This document shows, piece after piece, positions 1 through 6,814 of a stretch of 48,147 nt of DNA. The DNA comes from Lachnospiraceae bacterium (lineage in GTDB: Bacteria > Bacillota > Clostridia > Lachnospirales > Lachnospiraceae). Location of the stretch: the NCBI GenBank assembly GCA_016280395.1, contig JAEEGQ010000124.1, forward strand, positions 1 through 48,147, written 5' to 3'. Both the position numbers and the translations under genes were made by a program. The stretch's first letter is position 1; every line of letters starts with the position of its first letter. The notes below the pieces were generated by a model. The model saw nothing but the letters and a program-made list of their open reading frames with translations, did not search any database and had not been told where the DNA came from.

Positions 1-116
1 TCAAGCGACACTGTTATTAGTTACAGGAACATTGCCTCCAGTTCGGAGCAACACTCCTTAAAGCCCTTGTGTGCACGATGATCCATGTGCTGGTTATAGT
101 CACAGTAAAAGCTGCA

Positions 117-308
117 CACGGGCTTGTCCTTTCCAAGAAAGAGGGCGGCGAATGGGCATTGAAGAATGTTCATGAAAGATATCATAGTCTGATACAAGAT
201 GCTCTGATAGAATATGCAGGGGATAGGAATATATCTTATGATACGGATCTTGCAAAGGATTATGCCAAATATATGGTGGGAGAGATTGCAAGCGAAAAAG
301 GCAAGTAA
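117..308 (+). pseudogene. 3' fragment of an aminoglycoside O-nucleotidyltransferase (ANT(9)/AadA, DUF4111 type)
   Basis: The last ~63 codons read like the C-terminal helical domain of streptomycin/spectinomycin adenylyltransferases: GLVLSKKEGGEWALKN, then RYHSLIQDALIEY. In intact enzymes this segment follows an N-terminal nucleotidyltransferase domain with a GSxxxG...DxD motif. Nothing of that domain is present; the residues before GLVLS do not resemble the family and no frame upstream restores it. The open frame can start at ATG 69 but has no convincing ribosome site. A stem-loop with a T run follows. I read it as a dead gene end left by a deletion or rearrangement near position 115. Recognition is by memory of the family; a short unrelated gene is the alternative. 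Confidence 0.5.
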
Positions 309-341
309 AGGCAGTGTGATAACACTCCCGTGATAATAAAG

Positions 342-376
342 GCTCTCAATGGATGAGATTCCGTTGGGAGCTTTTT
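342..376 (+). terminator. Rho-independent terminator after the ANT fragment
   Basis: An 11-bp stem (gctctcaatgg with ccgttgggagc, two G-T pairs) with an 8-nt loop, followed by TTTTT. It lies just downstream of the nucleotidyltransferase fragment and is probably that gene's original terminator. Confidence 0.75.
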
Positions 377-383
377 GCGCAAC

Positions 384-428
384 TTAAAGCGCATTTTAAA
401 GCGTAAATTGTATTTTTATGCGCTTTAA
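384..428. repeat. Perfect 11-bp inverted repeat
   Basis: ttaaagcgcat (384-394) and atgcgctttaa (418-428) are exact reverse complements around 23 nt; the inner part repeats tttaaagcg. There is no T run. It could be an operator or a structured 3' end. No function is assigned. Confidence 0.4.
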
Positions 429-472
429 ATTTAATAAAAACGGCATAAAACCCATAAATTTTCAAAGATAGA

Positions 473-501
473 TTGACATAACAGCTTCATACAGATAAAT
501 T
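473..501 (+). promoter_or_regulatory. Sigma-A-type promoter upstream of the aldehyde dehydrogenase gene
   Basis: TTGACA (473-478), 17-bp spacer, TAAATT (496-501). A start near 508 would give a leader of about 150 nt that contains a 22-codon open frame before the aldehyde dehydrogenase gene. Confidence 0.55.
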
Positions 502-546
502 AAAATTAATGGACAAATGGCCACGAATTTTCAAAGGGAGAATAGT

Positions 547-615
547 ATGGTAATATTAAAAGATAAGTATTTGGAAGACTTAAAAAATCGGATGCAGATT
601 GGTAAATCTCTATGA
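547..615 (+). CDS. Short ORF in the leader (22 codons), possibly a gene relic
   Basis: ATG at 547 follows a good ribosome site (aaagggag) and reads MVILKDKYLEDLKNRMQIGKS before stopping at 613. It resembles the amino end of a normal cytoplasmic protein rather than a signal or attenuator peptide, so it may be the stub of a gene lost when this region was rearranged. It sits between the 473 promoter and the aldehyde dehydrogenase gene and may be translated as a leader peptide. No family recognised. Confidence 0.25.
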   Translation: MVILKDKYLEDLKNRMQIGKSL

Positions 616-659
616 AGAACAAGCATAGCTTTGAGGGCGACCGACAAGGAGGATTTTTT

Positions 660-2063
660 ATGGACAGTGAAAGAATACACAGGATAGTTGAAACGCAGCG
701 CGCATATTTCAGGAGCGGAGCGACTTTGCCCGTGAAATTCAGGATAGAGCAGCTAAAAAGGCTGAAACAGGCAGTGCTCACCAACAGGCAGAAGCTTGAG
801 GATGCTCTTTGCGAGGACCTTGGAAGAGCGCCCATGGAAGCGTATTTCTGCGATATAGGGAGCACTCTCATGGAGATAAATGAGGCCATAAGGGGGCTTC
901 GCCGCTGGGCGCGCCCGGAAACGCATTTCAGCGGGCTGCACTGCTTTCCAAGCATCCTTACGAAGGTTTACAAGATGCCTTACGGCGTTTCGCTTATAAT
1001 AAGCCCTTTCAACTTCCCTGTATTTTTGTCCCTCGGGGTTCTGGTCCCTGCCATAGCCGGCGGAAATACCGCTGTTATCAAGGCCAGCTCGAAATCGGCA
1101 AGGTGTACGGCAGTGCTTAAAGAGATCCTTTCCGAAACATTTCCCGAAGAGTTTGTTGCAGTGATAGACGGCGGTCATGATGTTGCGGATATGTGCCTTG
1201 CGGAGCGCTTTGACAAGATATTCTATACCGGTTCTCCGAAGGTTGGCGTTCATGTTTTGTCGGAAGCAGCAAAGAACCTTACGCCTACGGCTCTTGAACT
1301 TGGCGGGGAAACGGGTAACTGGTGCATAGTAAGAAAGGATGCGGACTTAAAGGATGCTGCAAGAAAGATAGCATTCTTCAAGATCCTCAATTCCGGGCAG
1401 ATATGCATAAATATTAACCAGATAGCCGTCGCAAAGGAAGTTGCCAGCGAATTCCTTGAAGAGCTGAAAAAGGCCTTTGCAAGCCAGATAGGCGGCGATC
1501 CGGCACATAACCCGGAGTATCCGCACCTTATAAATAAAGCTGCCTACGACAAATGCGTTAAGACCGCCGAACCCTACAGGGACCGTATCGTTTTTGGAGG
1601 GACGGGAGACAGCGAGACCTGCAAATATGCCCCAACTGTCATCTACCCCGTGAAGATCGATGAGGAGATAGTACAAAAGGAGCTTTTCTGTCCGCTCCTG
1701 CCTGTGGTGCCTTTTGATGATGCGGATATCGAAAGCATACTCAGGACAATAGAGGAGAGAGAACACGGACTGTCGCTGTACATCTTCACAAAGGACATCC
1801 CGTGGGCGAAGAAGACTATGCAGCGCATGCAGTTTGGAGGCGGCTGCATAAACGAGGTCTGCCTTCACATGATGGTAAAGGGCGTGCCTTTTAACGGAAC
1901 CGGACACTCGGGGATGGGTGCATACCACGGTAAATGGGGCTTTATGGAGTTTACGCACCCGCAGTCCGTGCTTATCGGCTCCACAAAGTTCAATCTGTCG
2001 CTAAGAGAGCATCCTTACTCGAAAGGCGTGAAGGAAAAGCTGATCAGGATGCTGGAAAAGTAG
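660..2063 (+). CDS. NAD(P)-dependent aldehyde dehydrogenase, ALDH3-like
   Basis: Oxidises an aldehyde to the acid; substrate unknown. The protein has 467 residues, normal for the ALDH3 branch, which lacks the N-terminal extension of other ALDHs. The NAD-binding part shows SPFNFPVFLSLGVLVPA and GGNTAVIKAS, then the turn FYTGSPKVG. The general base is Glu213 in LELGGE and the nucleophile Cys249 in NSGQICIN; both positions match the family closely. I chose ATG 660 over the ATG at 612 because AAGGAGG lies 7-8 bases ahead of it. No N-terminal signal; unlike ALDH3A2 it has no obvious C-terminal anchor. It stands alone, with a beta-galactosidase remnant after it, so context says little. No terminator was found. 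Confidence 0.85.
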   Translation: MDSERIHRIVETQRAYFRSGATLPVKFRIEQLKRLKQAVLTNRQKLEDALCEDLGRAPMEAYFCDIGSTLMEINEAIRGLRRWARPETHFSGLHCFPSILTKVYKMPYGVSLIISPFNFPVFLSLGVLVPAIAGGNTAVIKASSKSARCTAVLKEILSETFPEEFVAVIDGGHDVADMCLAERFDKIFYTGSPKVGVHVLSEAAKNLTPTALELGGETGNWCIVRKDADLKDAARKIAFFKILNSGQICININQIAVAKEVASEFLEELKKAFASQIGGDPAHNPEYPHLINKAAYDKCVKTAEPYRDRIVFGGTGDSETCKYAPTVIYPVKIDEEIVQKELFCPLLPVVPFDDADIESILRTIEEREHGLSLYIFTKDIPWAKKTMQRMQFGGGCINEVCLHMMVKGVPFNGTGHSGMGAYHGKWGFMEFTHPQSVLIGSTKFNLSLREHPYSKGVKEKLIRMLEK

Positions 2064-2115
2064 GCACCTAAGACATAGCGCTGCAGGTGCGATCTGCGTA
2101 AAAGGGAGGGACACG

Positions 2116-2398
2116 CATCTTGACGATTCGAACTGGGAAGAAGTGACACTGCCGCATGACTGGGCGGTAAGCAGGCCTTTTTCAAAGGATAATTCAAGCG
2201 GAACGGGATACCTTCCGGGAGGCACCGTGTGGTACCGTATCCTGCGGCCGGATCGAGGTTGCTGTGCTTGATGCCAAAGGCAATATCGCCGAGAACGCAA
2301 AGATCCCCGTAACTGTTGAGGCTGCGGGAAATATCACATTTATGCACATGGATAACGGAAGCTTAAGAGCTGCCTTGGTGAAACGGAGGTTTGCATAA
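2116..2398 (+). pseudogene. GH2 beta-galactosidase remnant, internally deleted
   Basis: Two pieces of a glycoside hydrolase family 2 beta-galactosidase are joined out of frame. The first (2116 to ~2245) reads LDDSNWEEVTLPHDWAV, then SGTGYLPGGTVWYR, the signature of the N-terminal sugar-binding domain. After the junction near 2247 the other frame reads RIEVAVLDAKGNIAENAK, then the MDNGS element typical of the C-terminal Ig-like domain, and ends at TAA 2396. The catalytic barrel, normally several hundred residues, is absent, and no start codon or ribosome site remains. A large internal deletion is the simplest explanation. Confidence 0.65.
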
Positions 2399-2402
2399 GC
2401 TG

Positions 2403-2431
2403 TTGACTTGATACCCGTAAAGTAGTAAAAC
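2403..2431 (+). promoter_or_regulatory. Promoter of the binding-protein/GGDEF operon
   Basis: TTGACT (2403-2408), 17-bp spacer, TAAAAC (2426-2431), with the start about 55 nt ahead of ATG 2494. It is the best sigma-A match in the gap after the GH2 remnant. Confidence 0.45.
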
Positions 2432-2493
2432 AGTTTATATACAGAGCATGAGCTTTAGTGCAATACGTATGAAAAAGAAGGTGAGGAACCTGT

Positions 2494-3609
2494 ATGAGTC
2501 AGGGGAAAGAAAAAAAGCATATTCGGGCAGCGGCAACGGTATTGTCCTGCGCGTTGCTGGTCTTGTCCGGGATACTGATTCCCGGTTGCACGGATAAGGG
2601 CGGCCCGGGTAAAAACGAACCTATTCTGAGCGGAGCTCCTGCCCCCAACACAGATGATGCAAGGGAAGCTGTAAATTTTCATCATAATCTGGACGGATAT
2701 GTACCAAAGCGTGACCATTATAATTTTTATTTTACATACAAAACCGTCCATTCCTGGTGGGACGCGGTTGCTCTCGGAATGGAGGACGCCCAGCGGCAGT
2801 TCCTTGAGAAAGGCGTGGTCGTAACCTACGAGTATATGGCACCTTTGCAGGCTTCGGCAGCGGATCAGAAGGAAAGGCTTCTTGCTGCACAGAAAGAGGA
2901 TTATGATGTCATAGGCGTGGATGTGGCGGATGAAGATGTAATATCGCCGCTTCTTGACGAAATGATAGCATCCGGCCGGAAAGTCATGACCTTTTCCAGC
3001 TCTGATGCGGCGGACGACTGCAAAAGGATCGCATATGTGGGCAATACCCATAATTATGAGGATGGTGCCGAGCTGACAGAGGCACTCTGCAAAAAGCTCG
3101 ATTACAAGGGCAAGGTTGCGATCCTTGTAGGAAGCGTCGGCGCTCCTTGCCATGAGGACAGGGCAAACGGCGCAAAGGATGTTATAGCAAAATACAAGGA
3201 TATGACCATAGTTGCTACCGAATATGACATGGATTCGGTAGATCTGGCTTATGACTTGACTAAAACGATCTTAATGAACAATCCCGACCTTGACGGTATC
3301 ATATGCTGCAATATGAGTAACCCCGTGGGGGCCGCAAGAGCAATAACCGAAGCAAAGAGCGATGCGGTGATAGTCGGGATGGATCACGACAAGGAGGCCC
3401 TGCGTTATCTGGCCGACGGAGTGATCTATTGTCTCGGCGTTCAGGATTGTTACTCTATCGGATTCGATACTCTTCAGGTTGCCGTAAAGATCGCCGACGG
3501 TAATCTGCCCGGAGAACTGTTCCCGGAGAAGACGGTGGAGATCACTACGATAATCTATCAGGAAGACGCAGCGTTCATCTTTGAGCTGCTTTATGGTGAT
3601 ATAGGGTGA
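2494..3609 (+). CDS. Periplasmic-binding-protein-like sugar-sensing lipoprotein (RbsB/XylF type)
   Basis: A lipoprotein of 371 residues. A lysine-rich start and hydrophobic core end in the lipobox ILIPGC (Cys32). The body is a type-I sugar-binding fold (Peripla_BP_4): an N-terminal lobe starting at NFYFTYKTVHSWWDAVA, then the hinge-region motif DYDVIGVDVADEDVISPLL, and a second lobe with KVAILVGSVGAPCHEDRANG and NPDLDGIICC. No ABC ATPase or permease follows. Instead the stop overlaps the start of a membrane diguanylate cyclase gene by four bases, so the protein probably acts as the external ligand sensor for that enzyme rather than as a transport receptor. Ligand unknown, by family likely a pentose, hexose or AI-2-like sugar. 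Confidence 0.8.
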   Translation: MSQGKEKKHIRAAATVLSCALLVLSGILIPGCTDKGGPGKNEPILSGAPAPNTDDAREAVNFHHNLDGYVPKRDHYNFYFTYKTVHSWWDAVALGMEDAQRQFLEKGVVVTYEYMAPLQASAADQKERLLAAQKEDYDVIGVDVADEDVISPLLDEMIASGRKVMTFSSSDAADDCKRIAYVGNTHNYEDGAELTEALCKKLDYKGKVAILVGSVGAPCHEDRANGAKDVIAKYKDMTIVATEYDMDSVDLAYDLTKTILMNNPDLDGIICCNMSNPVGAARAITEAKSDAVIVGMDHDKEALRYLADGVIYCLGVQDCYSIGFDTLQVAVKIADGNLPGELFPEKTVEITTIIYQEDAAFIFELLYGDIG

Positions 3610-5105
3610 AAAAAATAAGGATCACAAATAAAACATTTGTCCTTACTGCAGCTATAGGGACTTTTATCATCATGCTGACGGTCGTTATCCTGACAGTCGT
3701 ATCGTCAAGACGGACCATCCGTGCTACAGAGGATGCCGTGTATTCGGTCAGCTCCTTCTATCTCGATGCCATGGCCGACCGCCGTGCGAAGACCATCATG
3801 AACCTTATAAAAAACAACTTTGAACTCCTTGAGAAATCACTGGGCTTTTATGAGGATGAAGAGATTAAGGATCAGGATGAACTGAGGCATACCATCGGAA
3901 AGATCAAGTCGCTGATGTCTCTTAGCCGGTATGCTCTTGTTGATGAGGACAACCTGGTATATACGCAGTATACGACCTATACCGGCGGGACCAGACATGA
4001 ATTCCTTTCGGCCGATGTTCTTAAGGATAAAGTGATAAGCACGGTATATCTTTACGGATCGTCAAAGCAGCTGTGCCTGGCGATCCCCACAGAGAACTTG
4101 AAGATAATGGGAAAGCGCTTTAAAGCGGTCTTTGTTCAGATCGATATCAAGGATATCGTCGATCTGCTCGCATTTGACGACCAGGGAAGAACTTCCTTCG
4201 CAATATATTCGAAGAATGGCGAGAACCTGTCGGGAACCGAGCTTGGACCGGTTGTTTCGACACATAACATTCTTGACACCGTAAAAAAATATATATCCGG
4301 GGAAGAATGGGACAAGTTTCATGACGGTTTCATGAAGGAAGTACAGGGCAGCCTTTCTTTTACCGCTGACGGAGCCGGCGAGACACTGTGTTTTGTACCT
4401 ATCGAAGGGACCGGCTGGGAAATGGTCGTGCTCATCCGCGAAAGTGTAATACAGGACCGGATCCTCGGAATAAGCCAGAGGAACCTTTCGTCAAGCAGGG
4501 CCCAGATAATCTATATTCTGGCCGCAATGCTGATATTTGCGGGCATACTGCTACTTGAGATCAGGATCATCGCGAAGAAGAGGATCGAGGCAGAACAGGA
4601 AAACACCAATGCCTTTAAGAGCATGGCAAATACAGATGCTCTTACGGGCATCCGAAACAAGCATGCCTATGCGGATACAGAGGCAGGGCTTGACAGGATG
4701 ATAAAGGACGGGGAACTTGCTGAACTTGCGGTTCTTGTATGCGATATCAACGGCCTTAAGTACGTAAACGATAATTTCGGCCATGCTGCGGGCGACAAGC
4801 TGATAAAAGACGCCAGCGCTTTGATATGCGAAGTGTTCAAGCATGGTTCCGTATTCAGGATAGGCGGCGACGAGTTTGCCGTTCTTCTGCAGGGACGAGG
4901 CTATGAAACAAGGGAGGAGACCATTGCGGAGTTTAACCGCAGGGTTGAGGAAAACCTCACGAAAAACGAAGTAGTCGTTTCTCTCGGATACTCGCTGCTC
5001 GGGGAAAAGGATACACGCGTTCACGATGCCTTCGAGAGAGCGGACCAGATGATGTATGTGCGCAAACAGGAGCTTAAGTCCATGGGCGCAAAGACAAGAG
5101 AATAG
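3606..5105 (+). CDS. Membrane-bound diguanylate cyclase (GGDEF)
   Basis: Makes cyclic di-GMP from two GTP. It has 499 residues: a membrane helix at about 9-30, an extracytoplasmic sensor region of about 265 residues of Cache-like size, a second helix (IIYILAAMLIFAGILLLEI), and a GGDEF domain from DALTGIRNKHAY to the end. The active loop IGGDEFAV has GGDEF at residues 420-424. The product-inhibition site RxxD expected just before GGDEF is not present (KHGSVFR), so feedback inhibition is probably absent. The start is GTG 3606, overlapping the upstream stop as GTGA, which implies coupled translation with the sugar-binding lipoprotein. The inferred role is sugar-responsive second-messenger output. 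Confidence 0.88.
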   Translation: MKKIRITNKTFVLTAAIGTFIIMLTVVILTVVSSRRTIRATEDAVYSVSSFYLDAMADRRAKTIMNLIKNNFELLEKSLGFYEDEEIKDQDELRHTIGKIKSLMSLSRYALVDEDNLVYTQYTTYTGGTRHEFLSADVLKDKVISTVYLYGSSKQLCLAIPTENLKIMGKRFKAVFVQIDIKDIVDLLAFDDQGRTSFAIYSKNGENLSGTELGPVVSTHNILDTVKKYISGEEWDKFHDGFMKEVQGSLSFTADGAGETLCFVPIEGTGWEMVVLIRESVIQDRILGISQRNLSSSRAQIIYILAAMLIFAGILLLEIRIIAKKRIEAEQENTNAFKSMANTDALTGIRNKHAYADTEAGLDRMIKDGELAELAVLVCDINGLKYVNDNFGHAAGDKLIKDASALICEVFKHGSVFRIGGDEFAVLLQGRGYETREETIAEFNRRVEENLTKNEVVVSLGYSLLGEKDTRVHDAFERADQMMYVRKQELKSMGAKTRE

Positions 5106-5145
5106 CGGTAAACAGGGCTTTTAAAAGTTTTTTCAAAAAAATATG

Positions 5146-5203
5146 TTGACAACTATTACGCTTAGTGATATATTACGGTTAGTGATATACCACTAAGCGT
5201 AAT
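5146..5203 (+). promoter_or_regulatory. PadR operon promoter with three operator half-sites
   Basis: TTGACA (5146-5151), 17-bp spacer, TATATT (5169-5174). The 13-mer attacgcttagtg lies at 5155-5167, recurs with one change at 5172-5184, and appears inverted (cactaagcgtaat) at 5191-5203. The first copy fills the spacer, the second overlaps the -10, and the third covers the start region. PadR-family repressors commonly bind dyads containing ATxxxxAT-type ends and repress their own operon; assignment to the adjacent padR is inferred. Confidence 0.75.
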
Positions 5204-5275
5204 TCTGTTCCGCGTGCTTATCCATACATGCGGTACATACAGTTAAAGCCGGTAAAACGGTGTGAAAGGAGCAAT

Positions 5276-5599
5276 ATGAAGGATAATGTTAAAGGCGGAG
5301 CCTTGACGGAAGTAACCTTCTTCATCCTGCTATCGCTCTACGAACCAAAGCACGGCTACGCCATCATGCAGTTTATTGAGGAAAAGACAGGCGGAAGGCT
5401 TGTGCTCGGGGCAGGGTCCCTGTACGGCGCCATCAGCACCCTTACGGAAAAAGGATGGATAAAGCCTTACGGAGACAGCAGCGGCAGGACAAAGGAGTAT
5501 GTGATCACAGCTGCGGGAAAAGAGATAGCGAAAAAGGAACTTGAGCGTCTTAAGGAGCTTACGGACATTGCTGCAGGGATCATCGGAGGTGCGGTATGA
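5276..5599 (+). CDS. PadR-family transcriptional regulator
   Basis: A small (107-residue) winged-helix repressor. It carries the family pattern: a helix with LTEVTFFILLSLYEPKHGYAI, then GAGSLYGAISTLTEKGWI (recognition helix and wing), and a short C-terminal helix for dimerisation. ATG 5276 is preferred to the ATG at 5228 because AAAGGAG precedes it with normal spacing. Its stop overlaps the start of the DUF2812 gene by four bases (ATGA). PadR of this short class usually responds to membrane-active compounds or antibiotics and represses its own operon; the three half-sites in the promoter fit that. Confidence 0.88.
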   Translation: MKDNVKGGALTEVTFFILLSLYEPKHGYAIMQFIEEKTGGRLVLGAGSLYGAISTLTEKGWIKPYGDSSGRTKEYVITAAGKEIAKKELERLKELTDIAAGIIGGAV

Positions 5600-6195
5600 G
5601 CATAAAAAAGATCAGGTATTTTGCAGGCTTTATGAAAAGTCAGGAGAACTGGCTGAATGCCATGGCTCATAAGGGTTACAGGCTCGTAAAGACCGGAAAA
5701 CTCACCTATGAGTTTGAAGAATGCGCGCCGGATGCTTATTGCTACACAGTCGAGTACGTGGGTGACAAGTCCTTTGAGTCTGAGAACGATTACAAGGCGT
5801 TTCTTGAAGGTATGGGATACAGGGTTTTCTATAAGAACATCAACCTGGACTGGTCCCTTGCGAAGATCACGATCAGGCCGTGGGCCGAAAAGGGCGGCTT
5901 CTTCTCCACCAACAGGACCACCTTCAACAGGGAGCTGCTGATAGTTGAAAAAGAGAACGACGGGAAGCCGTTTGAGCTGCATACGGAAAAGGAAGACCTT
6001 GCCGATTATTACAGGCGGCTCAGCTATCCCTGGTATTTTATGACGTTTATAATGCTTCTGCTGCTTATCCTGTTATTCCCGGCGCCGGTGCCGACGGCGG
6101 TATTAGGCGTACTTTCCGGCTTGTGTTTCCTGCCTGTTATCATCGCATGGGTAAAGATAGCGAAGCTTAAAAAAGACAATAAACTGGAGGAATGA
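5596..6195 (+). CDS. DUF2812 membrane protein, PadR partner
   Basis: 199 residues. The N-terminal ~120 residues are the soluble DUF2812 domain, recognised from FMKSQENWLNAMAHKGYRL and from its constant position after short PadR genes. Two membrane helices follow (WYFMTFIMLLLLILLF and VLSGLCFLPVIIAWV), with a charged cytoplasmic tail. The biochemical role of DUF2812 is unknown; the PadR-DUF2812 pair is widespread in Clostridia and Bacilli and is thought to sense or answer envelope stress. Start ATG 5596 overlaps the padR stop. Confidence 0.75.
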   Translation: MSIKKIRYFAGFMKSQENWLNAMAHKGYRLVKTGKLTYEFEECAPDAYCYTVEYVGDKSFESENDYKAFLEGMGYRVFYKNINLDWSLAKITIRPWAEKGGFFSTNRTTFNRELLIVEKENDGKPFELHTEKEDLADYYRRLSYPWYFMTFIMLLLLILLFPAPVPTAVLGVLSGLCFLPVIIAWVKIAKLKKDNKLEE

Positions 6196-6198
6196 AAG

Positions 6199-6600
6199 AT
6201 GAAGAAGAATGTTTTTATGATCGTTGCAGTGCCTTTAATGGCTGTTATACTGATAGTAATTATAGTCCTTAAGGCAACGGGGAACCTCGAAACGAATTCC
6301 GGAATCCGTATCGGTTTTGTGGGAAGTTCCACGTTTCATAAGTATGAAGCAAGCTATGCGAAGATATCCGGGAAATTCAGTCACGGGCTCACTCCGTCAA
6401 AGGATGCAACAAAGCTCCACTGCGAGATAAAAACGAGTTCAGGCGAGCTTAACATTGAGATCGTGAACAGGAGCACCAAGGAAACGATCCTCACAAAAAC
6501 CGTTTCGGGAAATGAGGAGTTTGACGTTCCGGCTGACGGCAAAGTAACGGTAAGACTTACTACAAACGGTCATACGGGAAGCTATAAATTCACATATTAA
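6199..6600 (+). CDS. Small single-span exported protein, unknown function
   Basis: 133 residues: one N-terminal hydrophobic helix (VFMIVAVPLMAVILIVIIVL) with a short KK-rich start, so a signal anchor, then a ~105-residue extracytoplasmic domain rich in Ser, Thr and Lys that looks all-beta (alternating pattern in ELNIEIVNRSTKETI and GKVTVRLTTNGHTGSYKF). No cysteine for lipid attachment. It begins three bases after the DUF2812 stop behind GGAGGAATG and is followed by a strong terminator, so it is the last gene of the PadR operon. No family recognised. Confidence 0.7.
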   Translation: MKKNVFMIVAVPLMAVILIVIIVLKATGNLETNSGIRIGFVGSSTFHKYEASYAKISGKFSHGLTPSKDATKLHCEIKTSSGELNIEIVNRSTKETILTKTVSGNEEFDVPADGKVTVRLTTNGHTGSYKFTY

Positions 6601-6613
6601 GCAGTATATACGG

Positions 6614-6655
6614 CTCCGCCGGAAAGCTTTAAGCAAAGCCCCGGCGGAGTTTTTT
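6614..6655 (+). terminator. Terminator of the PadR operon
   Basis: ctccgccgg (6614-6622) pairs perfectly with ccggcggag (6641-6649), 18-nt loop, then TTTTTT. Confidence 0.85.
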
Positions 6656-6700
6656 CAGCCGGCGTGGTATTACATGCCGGATTTTCTATTCCAAAAACAT

Positions 6701-6736
6701 ATACTAACGGTATAAAAAATATTATACGAATGGTAT
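6701..6736 (+). promoter_or_regulatory. Tandem ATAC-N5-GTAT operators upstream of the XRE regulator
   Basis: atactaacggtat (6701-6713) and atacgaatggtat (6724-6736) share ATAC-N5-GTAT and are 23 bp apart, about two helical turns. A weak promoter TTCCAT-17-TATCAT ends near 6775. The dyads are the right size for an XRE-type dimer, so autoregulation by the next gene is plausible but inferred. Confidence 0.4.
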
Positions 6737-6814
6737 CATCAGTGTATTCCATTTTCAAAAAATATGGTGTATCATTAAGCCATAAAGAGAACAGACTGTT
6801 TTTTTGGAGGGCCT

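Noticed and set aside
753-1958. Long minus-strand frames inside the aldehyde dehydrogenase gene
   Set aside because: No ribosome sites, no recognisable domains, and the plus strand has a full family match.
4800-4880. c-di-GMP inhibitory site in the GGDEF protein
   Set aside because: The residues five before GGDEF do not form RxxD.
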